A stretch of 64,000 nucleotides of DNA from Ktedonobacter racemifer DSM 44963 (GCF_000178855.1 NZ_ADVG01000001.1:372001-436000), one strand, 5' to 3'; counted from the first letter of the stretch, positions 36,468-46,529 are shown. Notes: a model not told the origin generated them from the letters alone. A program made the numbers and translations.

Positions 36468-37112
36468 CTATTTGAGGCCAGCATCGCGGGCTCGCACAAT
36501 CGCCTGGGCCCGGTCGGCCACCTGGAGTTTGCTGAAGATATTGGAGACGTGGTTCTGTACAGTCTTGAGGCTGAGGGTAAAGTGTTTGGCGATGGCTGCG
36601 TTACTCTCGCCCTGTGCAATCAGGAGAAGAATCTCCCGCTCACGTTCAGTGAGGTCGGGAAAGGCGATGGCAGACGCGGTCTGTGGGAGAGCGGAGAAGT
36701 AATGGATCATGCGCTGCGCGATGGCGGGGCTGAAGATAGCCTCACCCCGGGAGACTGCTTTGACTGCCCGCAACAGCTCATCCTGGTCCGCGTCCTTGAG
36801 CAGGTATCCACGAGCGCCAGCGCGCATGGCAGCGAAGACCGAGTCGTCGTCTTCAAACATCGTGACGACTAAGACCTTCATGTGTGGGCTGGTATGCAGA
36901 ATGCGGCGTGTAGCCTCTATACCGTTTATCCCGGGCATTTTGATATCCATGAGGATCACGTCCGGCTGGAGAGCCTCTGCCAAGGACTCGGTCTCATTGC
37001 CGCTCGCGGCCTCCCCAATCACTTCCATGTCTGGGAGATCGCGCAACATGGTCCGCACTCCCTCACGGTAGAAGGCATGATCATCGGCAATCAGCAGGCG
37101 AATGAGCTCCAT
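36468..37112 (-). CDS. NarL/FixJ-type response regulator of module 2
   Basis: 214 residues. Acidic pair intact (LIADDHAFYREG), Asp56 in VILMDIKMPGING, LuxR-type output (LTEREREILLLIAQGESNAA, LKTVQNHVSNIFSKLQVADR). It lies downstream of its kinase by 22 bp on the minus strand, convergent with module 1. It is an intact gene even though the cognate kinase is broken. Confidence 0.92.
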   Translation of the reverse strand: MELIRLLIADDHAFYREGVRTMLRDLPDMEVIGEAASGNETESLAEALQPDVILMDIKMPGINGIEATRRILHTSPHMKVLVVTMFEDDDSVFAAMRAGARGYLLKDADQDELLRAVKAVSRGEAIFSPAIAQRMIHYFSALPQTASAIAFPDLTEREREILLLIAQGESNAAIAKHFTLSLKTVQNHVSNIFSKLQVADRAQAIVRARDAGLK

Positions 37113-37134
37113 CTGGTTTGTTTCCTTCCCTTTC

Positions 37135-38352
37135 TCAACCAGGAGATGTTCCTATGATTTCAGGGGCCGATTTCAGGGGTAGCCGCACCTGGACATAGGT
37201 ACCCCGGCCTTGTATTGTTGTCAACGTGAACTCACCTCCCAGTTCCGCGACCCGTTCACGCATGGAGGTGATACCGACGCCAGCACGGTTATCCTCGAGC
37301 AGGCCGCGACCATCATCGCTGATCGAAAGGTACAGGAAGCGCTCGGCTGCCAGTCCTAGTCGCAGGAGGCAGTGTTGGGCGTGTGCATGATGCACGACGT
37401 TGGTGAGCGCCTCCAGGGCGATGCGATAGGCCGCAACCTCCACAGCAGCAGAAAGTTCCGATATATCCGATAGAGCAGTGGGCACTTCTAGAGAGACGTG
37501 CAGGCCATTTGTCCCCTGGAGTTGCATCACGTGTTCGCTGATGGCTGAGACTAAGCCCAGTTCATCCAGCACAGGTGGCCGTAGCGCATAGACGACGCGG
37601 CGAATATCTGCAATGGTTGCTTTGACCTGCGCCTTGAGGGTATCCAGTAGCACAATAGCGGCATCGGGATCATGCAGGACTAGGTGACTGGCCGTATCGA
37701 TACGCTGGGATAGGCTGGCAAGCGTTGGGCCAACGCCGTCATGTAGATCGCGCCGCAAGCGACGGCGTTCCTCTTCCCGTGCCAGTACCAGACGCTCACG
37801 TGCCTTTTGAAGATCGGTCGCCAGCCGGACGGCGTGCGCAGCGAGACCCGCCTGCCGCGCCAGTTCATCGAGCAGGCGCATATCTGCAGGTGTGAAGGCT
37901 TCGCCAGGAGAGCGCGGAGCGAGCTGGAACTGGCCGAGGGTTTGCTCCTGGTAGGCAAGCGGCAGTGTCAGGAGCTCTCCCACAGGCTAGCCATAGCTGG
38001 CTGCCAACTCAAGAGTCTCCTCCTGTTTCCACAAAATAGCCGCATAGGGGAGCTTGAGCGCCTGGGCCACCGTTTCGACAATGGTCGAGAGGACCGCATC
38101 GGGCTCAAGCGTCTCCTTCAGCCGCTGAGAAAGACGCGCAATCACCAGGTAAGGTTCGTCACGCTGACCATAGAGCAAGCGATTCACGCCACGTTGCAGG
38201 AAAGCACGCAAGGGCTGAAAGAGCACCGCGATCAGACCAGCAGCTAGCAGGGCAATAAAGAAGTTCCCCTGCGCTTGAAGCACTGCCCCCAGCGTTCCTA
38301 CGATGAGCGCGTACAGGCTGATAATGCTCAGCGTCAGTAGACCGTAGACAAG
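37135..38352 (-). pseudogene. NarL-type histidine kinase of module 2, N-terminus deleted and in-frame stop
   Basis: The recognisable protein begins LVYGLLTLSIISLYALIVG, equivalent to the last TM pair of the intact kinase at 40176. The first six or so TM helices are gone. A TAG near 37984 (after LELAASYG) divides the GAF region. Downstream, HisKA_3 (RRRLRRDLHDGVGP) and HATPase (EALTNVVHHA, DDGRGL, GVGITSMRERVAELGG) are intact. The truncated start overlaps the end of the membrane-protein gene at 38334, marking a deletion junction. Confidence 0.88.
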
Positions 38353-38645
38353 GCATTGATGGCATCACCAGCCACTCCCAGAATGAGAATGTAGAAAGCG
38401 GTTGCCAGGAAACCGAGAAGCCCCAGCAGACCAGCTCGCTGAGCTTGTCGGCTATACATGCTTGGCAACCCGACAACAATTACGAGTGCGCCAAGAACAC
38501 GCAGGAGAGCCGCCATGGCTGCGATGGTGTTGGTAGGATCATCATCATCACCAGTGAAGAACTCAGGAGCGGCACCAACAGCAGCGAGTAAGCCACCAAT
38601 GAGCAAGCCGATACCACTCAGGCGAGACAAGGTTCGAGAAGACAT
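38334..38645 (-). pseudogene. Membrane protein of module 2, C-terminal half deleted
   Basis: Starts at 38645 with AAGGAGG upstream and reads MSSRTLSRLSGIGLLIGGLL, very close to the intact paralogue at 39294. It ends after 103 residues at GVAGDAINALSTVY, where relatives have about 210-220 residues. The end coincides with the kinase fragment, so one deletion removed the C-terminal half of this gene and the N-terminal half of the kinase. Confidence 0.8.
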
Positions 38646-38909
38646 GATGGAAAACCTCCTTAAAGACACGTGTCGACGTATTGGGTAGAGAGCGTGTAGA
38701 GAACCGGCAGAAATGAGCTGTTTCATGTATCCCTGCCTTTCTCTCGAGAACATAACTGGTGAGCTTTCCCGTTGTCATGGGGACAGATTCCCAATGAGAC
38801 CGGGAATTTTCTTGCGGACCTTCTCGTGGTTCTTTCCTTAGCTGGGAGGAATACGTTTCATCGCCCTCTGCTTTGTCTTACCATCGGCCGATTTCGGTGC
38901 CACTCAGTT

Positions 38910-39059
38910 ATCTCGAAAACGGCCCAGCCTGTTGAAAAAGTCCAAGTAATCTCATCATTTTACATATGACACGCAAATTTTGAGCGTAGAAGACAGGGCG
39001 ATTGTGGGATATGCTCATCCATAGATGACTTTTCCAACAGGTTGGGCCGTTTTCGAGAT
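38910..39059. mobile_element. MITE-like element with 33-bp inverted repeats
   Basis: Arms 38910-38942 (tctcgaaaacggcccagcct, then gttgaaaaagtc) and 39027-39059 pair with two mismatches, enclosing 84 bp. No gene inside. It sits between divergent modules 2 and 3, within the likely promoter region. Confidence 0.65.
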
Positions 39060-39293
39060 CTGCTGCATCTTTCTCATGCAAGTGGGTACCCACCTTCACA
39101 TTTTCTTCAACAAACACACCTGGAGCATCCCAAAAAGTGTCCCGAAAAAGTTGGGACATTTTTGAGGACATTGCCAGACGACCTTGGGGCAACTCACCTG
39201 CTACAGTTACAGGCAGGAGCGGTGGGGCGCAGATCACGCAAGCCTCAACCTCCATCGCGTTTTTGAGCTATCTCTTGAAGGAGGAAAGATCTC

Positions 39294-39959
39294 ATGTCAT
39301 CAAGCACCTCGTACCGTCTGAGCGGCATTGCCTTGCTCAGCGGCAGCATTCTTTCGGTCGTCTACTATGTGACTCAGGCGTTTAGCAGTGACACGGATGT
39401 GAAAGCGTTGACCAGTCCCCTGTTTTTGATCAGTAGCATCATTGGGTTTATTGGTGGGTTGCTTGTTCTGCTTGGGCTGCCAGGGGTATACACTCGCCAG
39501 GCAAAACAAGCGGGGATCCTGGGGCTGTTAGGCTTTCTGAGTCTTGCATATGTGACGCTTATGTCATGCGTTCTGATTCCCTTCACGTCGATTACTATTC
39601 AGTCGTTCCTGGCTGGAAGCACGAATCCCGCGATCCAGGCACTTGCCACCAGTGCGCCGCCTGCTATGGACCCGTTCTTCTTCTTAAGCCTGGTCACACA
39701 GATTCTTGGGAGCCTCTTGTTTGTTATTGCCACATTGCGCGCCAGAATTTTCCCTCGCTGGCCTTCCTGGCTGCTCATTGCCACCCTGGTCGCGGCCTTT
39801 CTGAGTTTTTTGCCCTTCTTCCCACATGCGTTGGGGAATCTTGCTCCCGTCCTCACGTACATAGCGTTGGCTGGTTTCGGCTACTTCCTGCTTGCGTCAG
39901 GAAGTAGTACAACTGCGCAATCTACACCTGTCAGTGTTGGAGTGGAAGCTCGCTCCTAA
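39294..39959 (+). CDS. Multi-spanning membrane protein of kinase module 3
   Basis: 221 residues; AAGGAGG lies upstream. Six TM helices; the opening SSSTSYRLSGIALLSGSILS and GLPGVYTRQAKQAGILGLLG define the small family shared with 32759 and 38334. Located 216 bp before the intact kinase of the module, with a strong hairpin between. Function unknown; co-occurrence three times with the same kinase type suggests a sensory partner. Confidence 0.8.
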   Translation: MSSSTSYRLSGIALLSGSILSVVYYVTQAFSSDTDVKALTSPLFLISSIIGFIGGLLVLLGLPGVYTRQAKQAGILGLLGFLSLAYVTLMSCVLIPFTSITIQSFLAGSTNPAIQALATSAPPAMDPFFFLSLVTQILGSLLFVIATLRARIFPRWPSWLLIATLVAAFLSFLPFFPHALGNLAPVLTYIALAGFGYFLLASGSSTTAQSTPVSVGVEARS

Positions 39960-39966
39960 GTATGGA

Positions 39967-40010
39967 ATTCTTGCTGTGCGTGGGCTTGATGGCCCACGCA
40001 CAGCAAGAAT
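39967..40010. repeat. 19-bp perfect-stem hairpin
   Basis: Arms attcttgctgtgcgtgggc (39967-39985) and its complement (39992-40010) with a 6-base loop, directly after the membrane-protein gene. No T run follows. Could attenuate transcription into the kinase or act as an mRNA-stabilising structure. Confidence 0.65.
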
Positions 40011-40175
40011 ATCTATGAATAAAAATATGCCCTCCTTTACAGAATAGAGTAGAAGGAGCCTTCAGAGGTAAAACCAGGATGCTTTTCTTGTACGAATGTC
40101 TCTTTTCACATAAAATAGTAGCGCTAAATGATGATATACTGAAATTTAACGGCATAGAGCAGGAGGCACGCAGCG

Positions 40176-42287
40176 ATGAACCTCGCAGAGAGAGAGACGA
40201 CAACCATAGGGGCGCATCGTCATCCTGATACCCATTTGCAAGGGCATCAACTCCTGATAGCACGGTTCTGCTGGCTAGTGCTGGCGCTGGCAGTTGTTGT
40301 CCTCAACATCCTGTCTTTTCCCGCAGCCATGGCGTCGTTTCTTCCGCCAGAAATCATACGCGAATTGCACGAACTCCATTTCTCGCTGCCTCTCTATCTG
40401 ATCCTGGGCGTTGGCATGAATGGTCTCTGTTTGCTCCTCTACCTGGCTATGGCTGTGCTGCTTTTCTGGCAGCGTTCCGATGATCGTATGGCATTCTTTT
40501 GCTCGCTAATGTTGCTGACTTTTGGGAGCGCTGCAAGCGGTTTCTTGCCACAGGTGTCGTCTGCGCCTCTCGCCTGGAATCTAGCGGTTTTTCCCCTCTT
40601 CTTACTTGGCCAGTCTACCTTCCTCACGTTCTTCTATCTCTTTCCTTCCGGGCGCTTTGTTCCGCGCTGGACTCGCTGGTTTGCTCTGCTCAATCTCTTG
40701 TATTGGACCGCGTCATTCTTCTTACCAGAGGTAATGTCTGGCCCGCCCAGTGCCTTGATGTTTGTTTTTGGGATCACAGCAGTCATTGCTCAGGTCTACC
40801 GTTATCGCTCAGTGTCTCCATCCAAAGAGCGCCAACAGACAAAATGGGTAGTCTTCGGTTTTGTAGCTGCCATTCTGCTTTTTATTCTCTCTCGCTTCCT
40901 GTTTTTCGTTTTGCCGCCAGCTTTGCAACGTTCACAGGTGGCAGCGACCCTCTTGGGCGGTGGGAGCGTCTATCTGGCCTTGATGCTCATCCCGATCTTT
41001 ATTGGCATTGCTATCCTGCGTGACCAACTTTTCGATATTGATCTCATCATCAATCGCACCCTGGTCTATGGAACGCTAACAGCGTGCGTTGTTGGCTTCT
41101 ATGTGCTGGTGGTTGGCTATCTAGGCGCGCTCTTTCGTACCAGTGGGAACCTGCTTATCGAGCTTCTCGCTACTGGCCTGATAGCTGTGTTGTTTCAACC
41201 GCTGCGCAACTGGCTTCAGCGGAGCGCTAACCGACTGCTCTATGGCCTACGCGATGAGCCGTACGTGGTGTTGGCTGGGCTTGGACAGCGCTTGGAGACG
41301 ACCCTGGACTCTGATGCCGTCCTGCCTACGATCGTGACGACGATAAAGGAGGCACTCAAGCTCTCGTACGCTGCCATTGAAGTGAAGGAAGGGGCCGCAG
41401 CGATGCTGGTTGCCTCCTCTGGCTCTCCTCCAGCGCGAGAAACTCTGCGGCTGCCCCTGGCGTACCAGCGCGAGCCGGTGGGAACGCTGCTTATCGCGCC
41501 TCGTGGATACGATGATAATCTTACACCCGCCGATGTGCGCCTCTTAGATGATCTGGCCCATCAGATCGGGATTGCCGTCCACACGGTACGCCTAACCAGT
41601 GATTTGCAGACCTTGACCAAAGCCTTGCAGCGCTCACGGGAGCACCTGGTAACGGCACGAGAAGAAGAGCGGCGCAGGTTGAGGCGCGACCTGCACGATG
41701 GCCTGGGGCCACTACTGAGTGCGGTCATGCTGAAAGTAGGGCTGGTGCGTACGCTCTACCAACGCGATCCGGCCGCGACCGATGCTTTGCTGAACCAGCT
41801 TGAGTCAGAAATTGAACTGGTCATCGCAGATATTCGGCGCCTGGTCTATAATCTTCGACCTCCAGCGCTTGACGAGTTCGGGCTCTCTGGAGCCGTCCGC
41901 GAGTATGCAGCCAGGCTCGGGGGTGAAGCGCAGGCACTCAAAATCATGGTGAAAATCCCCTCCTCACTACCTCTGCTCCCTGCCGCCGTAGAAGTCGCAG
42001 CCTATCGGATTGTGCAGGAAGCCGTAACGAATGTCATTCGTCATGCCCACGCGCACACATGCCAGGTGCGTCTCCTGGTAGATACGACCCTCCAAATTGA
42101 GGTACAGGATGACGGCGCAGGCTTTGAGGAAACGCAATCAACCGGCGTAGGCCTTATCTCAATGCGCGAACGGGCAGAGGAATTGGGAGGCTCATTCACC
42201 TTGAAAAAAAACCAGCCTTGTGGAACAGCGATTCTCGCGCATCTCCCACTGGGAGAGAGCAGTGCCGAGACAAGCGCACGTGGGTAA
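40176..42287 (+). CDS. NarL-type sensor histidine kinase of module 3 (intact)
   Basis: 703 residues. AGGAGG precedes the ATG. The N-terminal half has about eight TM helices, with family marks YLFPSGRFVPRWTRWFALL, RQQTKWVVFGF and LFDIDLIINRTLVYGTLTA. Then a GAF-like domain (residues about 370-470), HisKA_3 with phospho-His507 in RRRLRRDLHDGLGPLLSAV, and HATPase (VTNVIRHAHAH, QDDGAGF, GVGLISMRERAEELGG). It is the reference form for the three damaged sisters in this window. The ligand is unknown; the membrane-embedded sensor suggests a hydrophobic or membrane-derived cue (inference). Followed after 12 bp by its regulator. Confidence 0.92.
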   Translation: MNLAERETTTIGAHRHPDTHLQGHQLLIARFCWLVLALAVVVLNILSFPAAMASFLPPEIIRELHELHFSLPLYLILGVGMNGLCLLLYLAMAVLLFWQRSDDRMAFFCSLMLLTFGSAASGFLPQVSSAPLAWNLAVFPLFLLGQSTFLTFFYLFPSGRFVPRWTRWFALLNLLYWTASFFLPEVMSGPPSALMFVFGITAVIAQVYRYRSVSPSKERQQTKWVVFGFVAAILLFILSRFLFFVLPPALQRSQVAATLLGGGSVYLALMLIPIFIGIAILRDQLFDIDLIINRTLVYGTLTACVVGFYVLVVGYLGALFRTSGNLLIELLATGLIAVLFQPLRNWLQRSANRLLYGLRDEPYVVLAGLGQRLETTLDSDAVLPTIVTTIKEALKLSYAAIEVKEGAAAMLVASSGSPPARETLRLPLAYQREPVGTLLIAPRGYDDNLTPADVRLLDDLAHQIGIAVHTVRLTSDLQTLTKALQRSREHLVTAREEERRRLRRDLHDGLGPLLSAVMLKVGLVRTLYQRDPAATDALLNQLESEIELVIADIRRLVYNLRPPALDEFGLSGAVREYAARLGGEAQALKIMVKIPSSLPLLPAAVEVAAYRIVQEAVTNVIRHAHAHTCQVRLLVDTTLQIEVQDDGAGFEETQSTGVGLISMRERAEELGGSFTLKKNQPCGTAILAHLPLGESSAETSARG

Positions 42288-42299
42288 AGGAGCAAAGAG

Positions 42300-42947
42300 A
42301 TGGACGCTTTAACGGTTCTCATTGTGGACGATCATCAGTTCTTTCGTGATGGTGTGCGTGCGCTCCTGGATGCTCAATCTGACATGGAATATGTGGGAGA
42401 AGCAACGACTGGTGAAGAGGCGATCCGCCTTTCAGCCGAGATGCAGCCCGATGTGGTGCTCATGGATGTGCATATGCCTGGCATGGGTGGAGTGGACGCA
42501 ACACACCAGATTATGAAGAACAGTCCCCAGATTCGCGTCCTGGTAGTGACCATGTTCGAGGATGATCACCTGGTGTTCGCCGCGATGCGAGCGGGGGCAC
42601 GTGGCTATCTGCTCAAAGGAGTCCGGCATGAAGACATGGTACGAGCGATACGAGCTGTGGGCAACGGCGACGCCATCTTCAGCCCGGCGATTGCGACCAA
42701 ACTGGTCAGCTATTTCTCGACGTTGCAACCAGCACATCTCGCGCCGGTCTTTCCCGAGCTGAGCCAGCGAGAACGCGAGATACTCGCATTGCTGGCCCAG
42801 GGGTGCAAAAATGCCGAGATTGCTGAGCGCCTGGTCGTCAGTCCCAAAAGTGTGCGCAACTACGTTTCCAATGTCATCAGTAAGCTCCAGGTAGCTGATC
42901 GCGCCCAGGCGATTCTGCGCGCGAAGGATGCTGGCCTGGGAAAGTGA
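42300..42947 (+). CDS. NarL/FixJ-type response regulator of module 3
   Basis: 215 residues. Acidic pair intact (LIVDDHQFFRDG), Asp56 in VVLMDVHMPGMGG, Thr/Lys positions present, LuxR-type helix-turn-helix (LSQREREILALLAQGCKNAE, SPKSVRNYVSNVISKLQV). Encoded 12 bp after the kinase and 22 bp before another kinase gene, so it may serve both. Confidence 0.92.
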   Translation: MDALTVLIVDDHQFFRDGVRALLDAQSDMEYVGEATTGEEAIRLSAEMQPDVVLMDVHMPGMGGVDATHQIMKNSPQIRVLVVTMFEDDHLVFAAMRAGARGYLLKGVRHEDMVRAIRAVGNGDAIFSPAIATKLVSYFSTLQPAHLAPVFPELSQREREILALLAQGCKNAEIAERLVVSPKSVRNYVSNVISKLQVADRAQAILRAKDAGLGK

Positions 42948-42969
42948 TCTTCCGAGGAAGAAAAGAGAG

Positions 42970-44247
42970 ATGAACCAAATGAGAATGAAACGCAAGGCGA
43001 CTTCCGCACATCTGCGCTCCGATACGCTCCTGCAAGGGCGCTGGCTGCTCGCTGCACGGCTCTTCTGGGTAATCCTGGCTCTGGCGATTGTCGTGCTCAA
43101 TGTGCTGTCTGTGCCTGCTGTCATCGCATCAACGTTCCTCACGCCAGAAATCAGCGGAGAGTTGCACACCCTTGGCCTCTCCCAAACGCTCTATCTGACG
43201 CTGGTTGTTGGGATGAATGGTATGTGCATCATATGCTACCTGGCGATGGCCGCGCTGCTGTTCTGGCGACGTTCCGGTGATCGCATGGCCTTCTTTGGCT
43301 CGCTGACACTGCTCACCTTTGGAGGAGTTGTCGACGGTTTTCCGTCAAATGTCTCCGGAGCCTCGCTGGCCTGGAACCTGGTCATCTTTGTGCCCTTCCT
43401 GCTCGGTCAGGTAAGCTTTCTCGCCTTCTTCTTTCTGTTTCCTTCCGGGCGCTTCGTGCCGCGCTGGACGGGCTGGTTCACTCTGCTCTGTGTGCCTTAC
43501 TGGTTTGTGATGTTCTTTTTTCCCGCGCTGACTGCTGGCCCGCTGGGATTTCTGGTGATTCCCTTCCTTCTCACGGCGGTCATCGCGCAGGTTTACCGTT
43601 ATCGCCGGGTCTCGACGTTCAGAGAGCGTCAGCAGACCAAGTGGGTGGTCTTCGGCTTTGTCCTGGCGATCCTGTGCTTTATCCTCTCTCGCTTGCTCGT
43701 CTTTGTCCTGCCGCCAACTGTGCTCAATTCGCAAGTCGCGGGGAACCTGCTGGGTGGTGGCAGCGCCTGCCTGGCGTTGATGTTGATCCCCATCTTTCTC
43801 GGCATTGCTATTCTGCGCGACCGGCTTTTCGATATTGATCTCATCATCAATCGCACCCTGGTCTACGGTCTGCTCACCAGTATCCTGGTGACGCTCTACG
43901 TTGGCCTGACGATCGGCCTGGAAAGCCTAGTCGGGCTCATCGCCAGGCAAACCTCGCAACCAGTAAGCATTGTGCTTTCCACCCTGGTGATTGCTGCTAT
44001 TTTCCAACCCTTACGTCACCGGGTTCAGAACGTCATCGACCGGCGCTTCTACCGGCGCAAATATGACGCGCAGAAGACCCTGGCGGCCTTTGCCTCCACC
44101 TTGCACAACGAAGTTGATGTGCAGGAGTTAAGTGAACACGTATTGGCGGTGGTCAACGAGACCATGCAGCCAGCGCATATCTCGCTCTGGCTGTGCGCGA
44201 CGAAGCCGGGCATTGAGCAATGGAGAAGCATTACAAGTGCCAGTTGA
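42970..44247 (+). pseudogene. Fourth NarL-type kinase, truncated after the sensor region
   Basis: Starts MNQMRMKRKATSAHLRSD. The eight-TM sensor half is very similar to 40176-42287 (FLFPSGRFVPRWTGWF, LFDIDLIINRTLVYGLLTS), and then a different linker begins (FQPLRHRVQNVIDRRFYRRK). The protein breaks at about 44213 after SLWLCATKPGIEQW, before any HisKA or ATPase domain. An McrB-like fragment follows in another frame. It cannot signal as a kinase. Confidence 0.85.
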
Positions 44248-44760
44248 TGGTGGAAGAGTGCGACTACCACTACCTAAAGATTTCCGCATCATTGGAACCC
44301 TCAATAGCTTCGACCGCAACTATCTCAACCAGCTCAGTGAGGCACTGAAACGCCGCTTCTCCTTTATTGAAATCCTACCTCCCTCACGCAGATATCGCCA
44401 GGAAGAGCAAGGGATCGTCATTTATAAAGCACTGCAGCAACTTGCTCATCATACGTCACTCATTACGACAAAGGAGGAGGAACTCACCTGGGCTGGTATT
44501 ATCTCTGTGCGGGCAAATACTAATGGCATCTATGAACTCGTCTGGCAAGATAAACAGCATCCATTCTTCTCCATATTCACACAACAACTCTGGCCACTCT
44601 TCGAGACAACCCGTATTTATCGACAACTCGGAACCGCACAGGCCATTGCACTCACAAGTCAATTGCTTACACCGCCGCCTCTGCTGGATGAGAGGAAAGA
44701 GAGCAGGGTCAGATACCTAGAACTAGCGTTCTTCCCGTTCCTCTGGTACAATAGACGTCA
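44214..44760 (+). pseudogene. McrB-like AAA+ GTPase fragment
   Basis: Reads NGEALQVPVDGGRVRLPLPK, then DFRIIGTLNSFDRNYLNQLS and EALKRRFSFIEILPP. This is the sensor-1 and arginine-finger region of McrB/AAA_5 proteins (compare the usual IIGTMNTADRS...ALRRRFSF pattern). The Walker motifs upstream are missing and the frame is fused on the 5' side to the truncated kinase. It runs to about 44760 without an identifiable end and then meets the TnpB gene. A relic of a modification-dependent restriction or related defence gene. Confidence 0.7.
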
Positions 44761-44800
44761 GTGGATCGAGATCACGTGTGTGTTCGAAGAAGGGGCCACA

Positions 44801-46513
44801 ATGCCGAAGAAGTGTCAGGGACAACGCAAGAAGAAGGAACAGCAGGAGAAGCGACCTGCGACCCCCACCTTTCTGCTGGAACTGCCCCTGGCCGTCGATC
44901 CAGGGCAAGCCGCCCGCCTGCGCTCCCATCTGGAAGCCGCTCGTCAGCTCTACAACGCCATCCTCTCCCAAGGACAACAGCGCCTGCGTCGTATGCGGTC
45001 TGACCCTGCCTGGCAAGAGGCCCGCGCCCTTCCTCGCACCCACAAAGCGGAACGAGCGGCAGCCTTCTCCGCCTTGCGCAAAACGTATGGCTTCTCCGAA
45101 GCCGCCCTGCATGAAGCCATCAAGGGGCTGCGCGTGGGCTGGATTGCCGCGCACATCGAGGCTGTGCTGGCCCAAACCCTGGCCACTCGCGCCTATCGTG
45201 CCCTCAATCGCGTCTGCCTGGGCAAAGCGAAACGCGTGCGTTTCAAGAGCCGAGGACGCGGCTTCTCCAGTCTCGAGAATAAGCGCAACAATACCAGCCT
45301 GCGCTTCGTCCTGCAACCACCCGAGGAGGGAAACGCGGGGAATCTGCTCTGGAACGGAGACCGCCTGCCCGCCCTCATCGATTGGAAGGATGAAGTGGTG
45401 ACCCATGGGCTCAGGCACCGCATCAAGTTTGCCCGCCTCATCCAGCGTCCTGCCAGCAGCCCCAGAGCGGCGGGCGCTGATGAAGAGGGCTATCGCTATG
45501 TCGTGCAACTCGCACTGGAGGGCAAGCCCCACCAGAAGAAAAAGCACACGGTTGGCACGAGTATTGTTGGCGGTGACCTTGGTCCCTCCACCCTGGCCCT
45601 CTTTCCCCAGCAAGGAGAGGCAAGCCTGGAGGTGTTCTGTGCACAACTGGCGCCTGATGCTAAAGCCATTCGTCGCTTGCAACGGCAGATGGATCGGCAA
45701 CGAAGGGCGGCTAATCCCGAGCACTACGACGAGAAGGGGCGCATCAAAAAACAAGGCAAGAAAAAGCTGCACTGGAAGCAGAGTAAGCGCTACCAGGCCA
45801 CCCGGCAACGCAAGGCGAGCAAAGAGCGCAAACTCGTAGCACATCGCAAGAGCCTGCATGGGCACAAAGTGCATCAGGTAGTGAAACTGGGCACCACCAT
45901 CATCATCGAAAAGATTTCCTATAAGGCATGGCAGAGGCAGTTTGGCAAGAGCGTGGGACTGCGAGCGCCAGGGATGTTTGTGGAACTGTTGAGGCGCACC
46001 GTTGAGAGTACGGGCGGCATCCTGGTAGAAGTCCCCACACGCACCACCGCGCTGAGCCAGTGGTGTCATGGCTGTGGCAAGAAGCTCAAGAAGCCGCTTT
46101 CGCAGCGTTGGCATCAGTGCGAGTGTGGCGTGGGTCCCGTGCAACGCGACCTGTATTCGGCGTTTCTGGCTGCCTACCTTGATCCAGCAGACCCCATTCC
46201 CTCGTGTGCCCGATACCAGGGGTATTGGGAAGGTGCGGAAGCGCGCCTGCGGGCAGCACACGAGCGTCTCACACAACGCGCGAAAGAGGGGCAGACCTTG
46301 CCCCGAAGCATGGGTTTGACTCGTGCGAGAGCGCGTCTGCCCGAAAGTTCAGGGGGACCACCACTAGAGCCAGCTTTCTTGCTGAAGCGAGAAGGACGGG
46401 AAGCGTGGGCCGAACCCCTGGAACCCCGTCGCTTTAGCGCGGGGAGCTTCAGTACCACTACCTTTCCCCAAAATGTACAAAGTCGAACTATGAACATTGG
46501 CAAATTCTGGTGA
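44801..46513 (+). CDS. tnpB: IS605-type stand-alone TnpB endonuclease
   Basis: 570 residues from the ATG at 44801. RuvC Asp in VGGDLGPSTLALF, Glu in IIIEKISYKAW, zinc finger CHGC...CEC, last Asp in VQRDLYSAFLAAYL. Basic N-terminus (MPKKCQGQRKKKEQQEK). The open frame runs through the element's right-end hairpin (ccccgtcgctttagcgcgggg split as 46424-46428 with 46440-46444), so the last 40 or so residues may be read-through. No tnpA accompanies it; it would depend on a related transposase elsewhere. A decayed relative is at 55223-56844. Confidence 0.88.
   Translation: MPKKCQGQRKKKEQQEKRPATPTFLLELPLAVDPGQAARLRSHLEAARQLYNAILSQGQQRLRRMRSDPAWQEARALPRTHKAERAAAFSALRKTYGFSEAALHEAIKGLRVGWIAAHIEAVLAQTLATRAYRALNRVCLGKAKRVRFKSRGRGFSSLENKRNNTSLRFVLQPPEEGNAGNLLWNGDRLPALIDWKDEVVTHGLRHRIKFARLIQRPASSPRAAGADEEGYRYVVQLALEGKPHQKKKHTVGTSIVGGDLGPSTLALFPQQGEASLEVFCAQLAPDAKAIRRLQRQMDRQRRAANPEHYDEKGRIKKQGKKKLHWKQSKRYQATRQRKASKERKLVAHRKSLHGHKVHQVVKLGTTIIIEKISYKAWQRQFGKSVGLRAPGMFVELLRRTVESTGGILVEVPTRTTALSQWCHGCGKKLKKPLSQRWHQCECGVGPVQRDLYSAFLAAYLDPADPIPSCARYQGYWEGAEARLRAAHERLTQRAKEGQTLPRSMGLTRARARLPESSGGPPLEPAFLLKREGREAWAEPLEPRRFSAGSFSTTTFPQNVQSRTMNIGKFW
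46424..46444 (+). repeat. IS200/IS605-type right-end hairpin
   Basis: ccccg pairs with cgggg and the inner cgc with gcg around ttta, with one bulged T. This is the form of the subterminal hairpin recognised by Y1 transposases in IS605 elements, located in the last codons of tnpB. The RNA copy would be part of the omega-RNA scaffold. Confidence 0.6.
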
Positions 46514-46529
46514 TACATCTCGCTCATGT

